A stretch of 8,393 nt of DNA from an uncultured Clostridium sp. (lineage in GTDB: Bacteria > Bacillota > Clostridia > TANB77 > CAG-508). Shown here piece after piece: positions 5,634 through 8,393 of the stretch. The position numbers and the translations under genes are program-made. The notes below the pieces were generated by a model that had not been told where the DNA came from, did not search any database, and saw only the letters and a list, made by a program, of their open reading frames with translations. Where the stretch lies: positions 1-8,393 of the forward strand of contig CABQAZ010000040.1 in the NCBI GenBank assembly GCA_902462295.1, in the 5' to 3' direction. Numbering within the stretch: position 1 is the first letter of the stretch; each line of letters opens with the position of its first letter.

Positions 5634-5645
5634 TTGCTGAAAACC

Positions 5646-5674
5646 TTGCAAAATAAGGATTAGTGTAATATAAT
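5646..5674 (+). promoter_or_regulatory. gyrA promoter
   Basis: TTGCAA (5646-5651) and TATAAT (5669-5674) are 17 bases apart, the same pair of boxes and spacing as the VirB4 operon promoter. The expected start is about 5681, giving a leader of about 30 bases. It provides gyrA with expression independent of gyrB. Confidence 0.75.
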
Positions 5675-5710
5675 ACAAATGAAAAAAGAAAAAGAAAGAG
5701 GTAGAAAGCG

Positions 5711-8170
5711 ATGGAAGAAAGGCAAGATGGAAATATAATAAAAAGAGATATTGAAGAAGAAATGAGGACAGCCTATATTGACTATGCAATGAGTGTAATC
5801 GTATCTAGAGCATTACCAGATGTAAGAGACGGATTAAAACCAGTACATAGAAGAATATTATATGCTATGCATGAAGATGGAATTACTTCAGATAAGCCAT
5901 ATAGGAAGTGTGCCAATACAGTTGGTTCTGTATTAGGAAGATACCATCCACATGGAGATGCATCTGTATATGATGCTATGGTAAGAATGGCACAAGATTT
6001 TTCAATGAGATATATGTTGATTGACGGACATGGAAATTTTGGCTCTATAGATGGAGATGGAGCTGCAGCAATGAGGTATACAGAAGCTAGAATGTCAAAA
6101 ATTGCTGAGCAAATGTTAGTTGATATAGAAAAAAATACAGTTGATTTTATGCCAAATTATGATGATAGATTGCAAGAACCAACAGTATTACCATCAAAAA
6201 TACCAACATTATTAATAAATGGTTCATCAGGAATAGCCGTAGGTATGGCAACAAATATACCACCACATAATTTAACAGAAGTAATAAATGGTATAATAAA
6301 AATTATAGATGATGATAATGTAACTGATGATGATTTAATACAAATAATAAAAGGTCCTGATTTTCCAACAGGAGGAATGATTCTTGGATTAGAGGGAATA
6401 AAAGAGGCATATAGAACAGGTAGAGGAAAAATCATAATGAGGGCTGAAGCTGAAATAGAAGAAATGAGTGGAAATAAACAGAGAATAGTTGTTTCATCAC
6501 TACCATATCAAGTAAATAAAGCCAGATTAATTGAAAATATTGCCAGATTAACAAGAGAAAAAAGAATTGAGGGAATTTCTGAATTACGTGATGAATCTGA
6601 TAGAAATGATAGAGTAAGAATTGTAATGGAATTAAAGAGAGATGCAAATCCTCAAGTTGTATTAAATCAATTATATAAAAATACACAAATGCAGGATACA
6701 TTTGGTGTAATTATGTTAGCATTAGTAGATGGAGAACCAAAAATTCTAACACTAAGACAATGTTTAAATTATTATATAGATCACAGAAAAACAGTAATTT
6801 TACGTAGAACTCAATTTGATTTAGACAAAGCACTTGCAAGAGCACATATATTAGAAGGTTTAAGAATTGCTATTGACAATATTGATGAAGTAATTTCGAT
6901 TATACGTAATTCATATGATGATGCAAAAGAAAGATTAATTGAAAGATTTGGATTAACAGATATTCAAGCTCAAGCAATATTAGATATGAGATTAAAAACT
7001 TTATCTGGATTGCAACGTGAAAAAATTGAAGAAGAATACAAACAATTAATGGAATTAATAGAACATTTAAGAGCTATTTTAAATAGTGAAAAATTAGTCT
7101 TTGATATTATAAAAGAGGAACTTATTGAAATAAAAAATAAGTTTGGAGATGAAAGAAAAACAAAAATTGTTGCAGCAGAGGGAGAAATTGATATTGAAGA
7201 CTTAATAAAAGAAGAACAAACTGTTATAGCATTAACACATTTTGGATATATTAAAAGAATGCCAATAGATACATATAGAAGCCAAAAACGTGGAGGAAAA
7301 GGAATTACAGGAATTGCAACAAGAGAAGAAGACTTTGTAAAACAAATATTTACAGCGTCAACACATGATACAATTCTATTCTTCACAAATAAAGGAAAAT
7401 TATATAAATTAAGAGGCTATGAAGTACCAGAAGCAGGAAGAACAGCTAGGGGTACAGCTATTGTAAATTTATTAAGCTTAGATGCTGGAGAAAAAGTATC
7501 TGCGGTAATACCAATTCAGAATTTTGCAGAGGGCAAATATTTATTAATGGCAACTAAAAATGGTTTAATAAAGAAAACAGCTTTATCTGAATATAATTCT
7601 GCACGTAAAACTGGATTACAAGGAATAACATTAAAAGAAGATGATGAATTGATTGCTGTCAGATTAACAGATGGAGAAGATAATGTTATTTTAGTTACAA
7701 GAAATGGAATGTGTATAACATTTGATGAAAAAGATGTACGACCAATAGGTAGAGTTTCTCAAGGTGTTATAGGAATAAGAATTGATGAAGATGATGAAGT
7801 TATAGGAATGGAATCAATTATTGCTGGAGGCAAAGCAACATTACTTGCAATTACTGAAAATGGATTTGGAAAAAGAACAGAACTTGACGAATACAGAGTT
7901 CAGATCCGTGGAGGAAAAGGAGTTATAACATACAAAGTAACTCAAAAAACAGGAAAATTAGTTGGTGCAAGAATAGCAACTGATGATGAAGATGTAATGC
8001 TTATAACTGATAAAGGAACAATAATAAGATTAAAGGTTAAAGATATTAGTGTTTTAGGTCGTTCTACACAAGGTGTTACATTAATGAGAACAACAGATGG
8101 TGGTAAAGTTGTAAGTATGGAAACATTAACACCAGAAATTGCAGAAGTTGAGGATTCAAATGTTAATTAA
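5711..8170 (+). CDS. gyrA: DNA gyrase subunit A
   Basis: A full-length 819-residue gyrase A, the DNA-cleaving subunit of the supercoiling A2B2 enzyme. The N-terminal breakage-reunion domain has the active-site tyrosine at Y123 in AAMRYTEARMS and the quinolone-binding segment RYHPHGDASVYDAM (residues about 77-90). A long coiled-coil/tower region is followed by the C-terminal beta-pinwheel, which includes a gyrase-specific GyrA box, QKRGGKG (about residues 525-531). This distinguishes it from ParC. A related IRGGKG segment occurs near residue 735. The start ATG follows GAGGT at eight bases. The residue equivalent to E. coli Ser83 is Ala84, while Asp88 (E. coli Asp87) is kept. The gene has its own promoter and a terminator and no visible defect. 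Confidence 0.98.
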   Translation: MEERQDGNIIKRDIEEEMRTAYIDYAMSVIVSRALPDVRDGLKPVHRRILYAMHEDGITSDKPYRKCANTVGSVLGRYHPHGDASVYDAMVRMAQDFSMRYMLIDGHGNFGSIDGDGAAAMRYTEARMSKIAEQMLVDIEKNTVDFMPNYDDRLQEPTVLPSKIPTLLINGSSGIAVGMATNIPPHNLTEVINGIIKIIDDDNVTDDDLIQIIKGPDFPTGGMILGLEGIKEAYRTGRGKIIMRAEAEIEEMSGNKQRIVVSSLPYQVNKARLIENIARLTREKRIEGISELRDESDRNDRVRIVMELKRDANPQVVLNQLYKNTQMQDTFGVIMLALVDGEPKILTLRQCLNYYIDHRKTVILRRTQFDLDKALARAHILEGLRIAIDNIDEVISIIRNSYDDAKERLIERFGLTDIQAQAILDMRLKTLSGLQREKIEEEYKQLMELIEHLRAILNSEKLVFDIIKEELIEIKNKFGDERKTKIVAAEGEIDIEDLIKEEQTVIALTHFGYIKRMPIDTYRSQKRGGKGITGIATREEDFVKQIFTASTHDTILFFTNKGKLYKLRGYEVPEAGRTARGTAIVNLLSLDAGEKVSAVIPIQNFAEGKYLLMATKNGLIKKTALSEYNSARKTGLQGITLKEDDELIAVRLTDGEDNVILVTRNGMCITFDEKDVRPIGRVSQGVIGIRIDEDDEVIGMESIIAGGKATLLAITENGFGKRTELDEYRVQIRGGKGVITYKVTQKTGKLVGARIATDDEDVMLITDKGTIIRLKVKDISVLGRSTQGVTLMRTTDGGKVVSMETLTPEIAEVEDSNVN

Positions 8171-8173
8171 TAT

Positions 8174-8210
8174 AAAAAAGATTAGGATATTACATGCCTA
8201 ATCTTTTTTT
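8174..8210 (+). terminator. gyrA terminator
   Basis: AAAAAAGATTAGG (8174-8186) pairs with CCTAATCTTTTTT (8197-8209) around a 10-base loop, with seven T at 8204-8210. It begins four bases after the gyrA stop. The A-run on the left means it could also stop minus-strand transcripts. Confidence 0.92.
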
Positions 8211-8254
8211 GTTGTATAGGAAAAATCGAAGATTTTGGATATACAACAAAAAAA
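8204..8254. repeat. Long composite hairpin sharing the terminator's T-run
   Basis: T7-GTTGTATA (8204-8218) is perfectly complementary to TATACAAC-A7 (8240-8254), 15 bp. Inside, GGA faces GGA (8219-8221, 8237-8239), then AAAATC/GATTTT (8222-8227, 8231-8236) closes on a GAA loop. The T-run is also the 3' arm and tail of the gyrA terminator, so the two hairpins compete for it. No U-tract follows on either strand in terminator position. Confidence 0.7.
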
Positions 8255-8267
8255 GAAAAGCAACAAC

Positions 8268-8289
8268 AAAAAACCTTATTAAGATAAGG
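8268..8289 (-). terminator. Terminator of the convergent gene
   Basis: On the minus strand, CCTTAT-CTTA-ATAAGG (8289-8274) is followed by TTTTTT (8273-8268). It lies 26 bases after the stop of the partial minus-strand gene. Confidence 0.75.
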
Positions 8290-8315
8290 CTGAATGGTAA
8301 AATATGTAAGTGAAT

Positions 8316-8393
8316 TTAATTGCCATCGTATTTATATTCAATACCAGTATATCCGATGAAATATACAGGTTTCATTAAGCCACCACACTTTTC
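8316..8393 (-). CDS. 3' end of a convergent gene, product unknown
   Basis: On the minus strand the frame is open from the window edge to TAA at 8318-8316, giving the last 25 residues: EKCGGLMKPVYF then IGYTGIEYKYDGN. Coding status is supported by the terminator at the right distance and by the sensible amino-acid mix. The CGG motif could be part of a metal-binding or zinc-ribbon end, but a single visible cysteine is not enough to say. Too little is present to assign a family. Confidence 0.55.
   Translation of the reverse strand, partial: EKCGGLMKPVYFIGYTGIEYKYDGN

Noticed and set aside
385..5710. Attachment-site direct repeats flanking the gyrB-gyrA insert
   Set aside because: No matching repeat longer than short AT-rich words was found near the two edges by eye, and no integrase is encoded.
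6970..7386. 138-residue minus-strand ORF inside gyrA
   Set aside because: Antisense shadow of the conserved gyrA reading frame; no ribosome binding site.
1..8393. CRISPR array or retron-type repeat
   Set aside because: No regularly spaced direct repeats and no reverse transcriptase or Cas-like protein are present.

Overview
The window comes from a very AT-rich bacterium, most likely a Bacillota/Clostridia-type organism. The evidence is strong AGGAGG-type ribosome binding sites, a sigma-A-like promoter style, AGA-dominated arginine usage, intrinsic terminators with U-tracts, and gyrase sequences of Gram-positive type. No species can be named from the sequence alone.

Layout: (1) 1-384 is the 3' end of gyrB, closed by a 15-bp hairpin. 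(2) 385-938 is a 554-base stretch with no convincing gene. It holds a cluster of short dyads (about 454-589), one exact DnaA-box match and an A/T tract, and ends in a clear promoter. (3) 939-1406 is a monocistronic gene for an unrecognised acidic 155-residue protein with its own promoter and terminator. (4) 1446-1688 is a promoter region with two tandem Spo0A-box-like sites and a TTGCAA-17-TATAAT promoter. (5) 1698-4868 is a tightly packed, extremely AT-rich three-gene operon: a TraC-like domain protein, a VirB4-family ATPase and a helical protein of unknown function. It ends in a bidirectional terminator shared with (6) a convergent XRE-family repressor gene (4904-5254). That gene has a half-site array upstream and diverges from a 71-residue small protein gene (5418-5633). 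(7) 5646-8170 is gyrA with its own promoter. (8) 8174-8289 is an array of hairpins separating gyrA from the end of a convergent, truncated gene (8316-8393).

The main point of interest is that gyrB and gyrA, usually adjacent near the chromosomal origin, are separated here by about 5.3 kb of accessory-looking DNA. That DNA carries a VirB4-type ATPase module with no relaxase, coupling protein, membrane channel subunit, integrase or transposase in view. It is either the remnant of a conjugative element or a small domesticated ATPase system of unknown role. The promoter architecture, with possible Spo0A boxes and palindromic TTGCAA sites, suggests the operon is regulated rather than decaying, and all three reading frames are intact.
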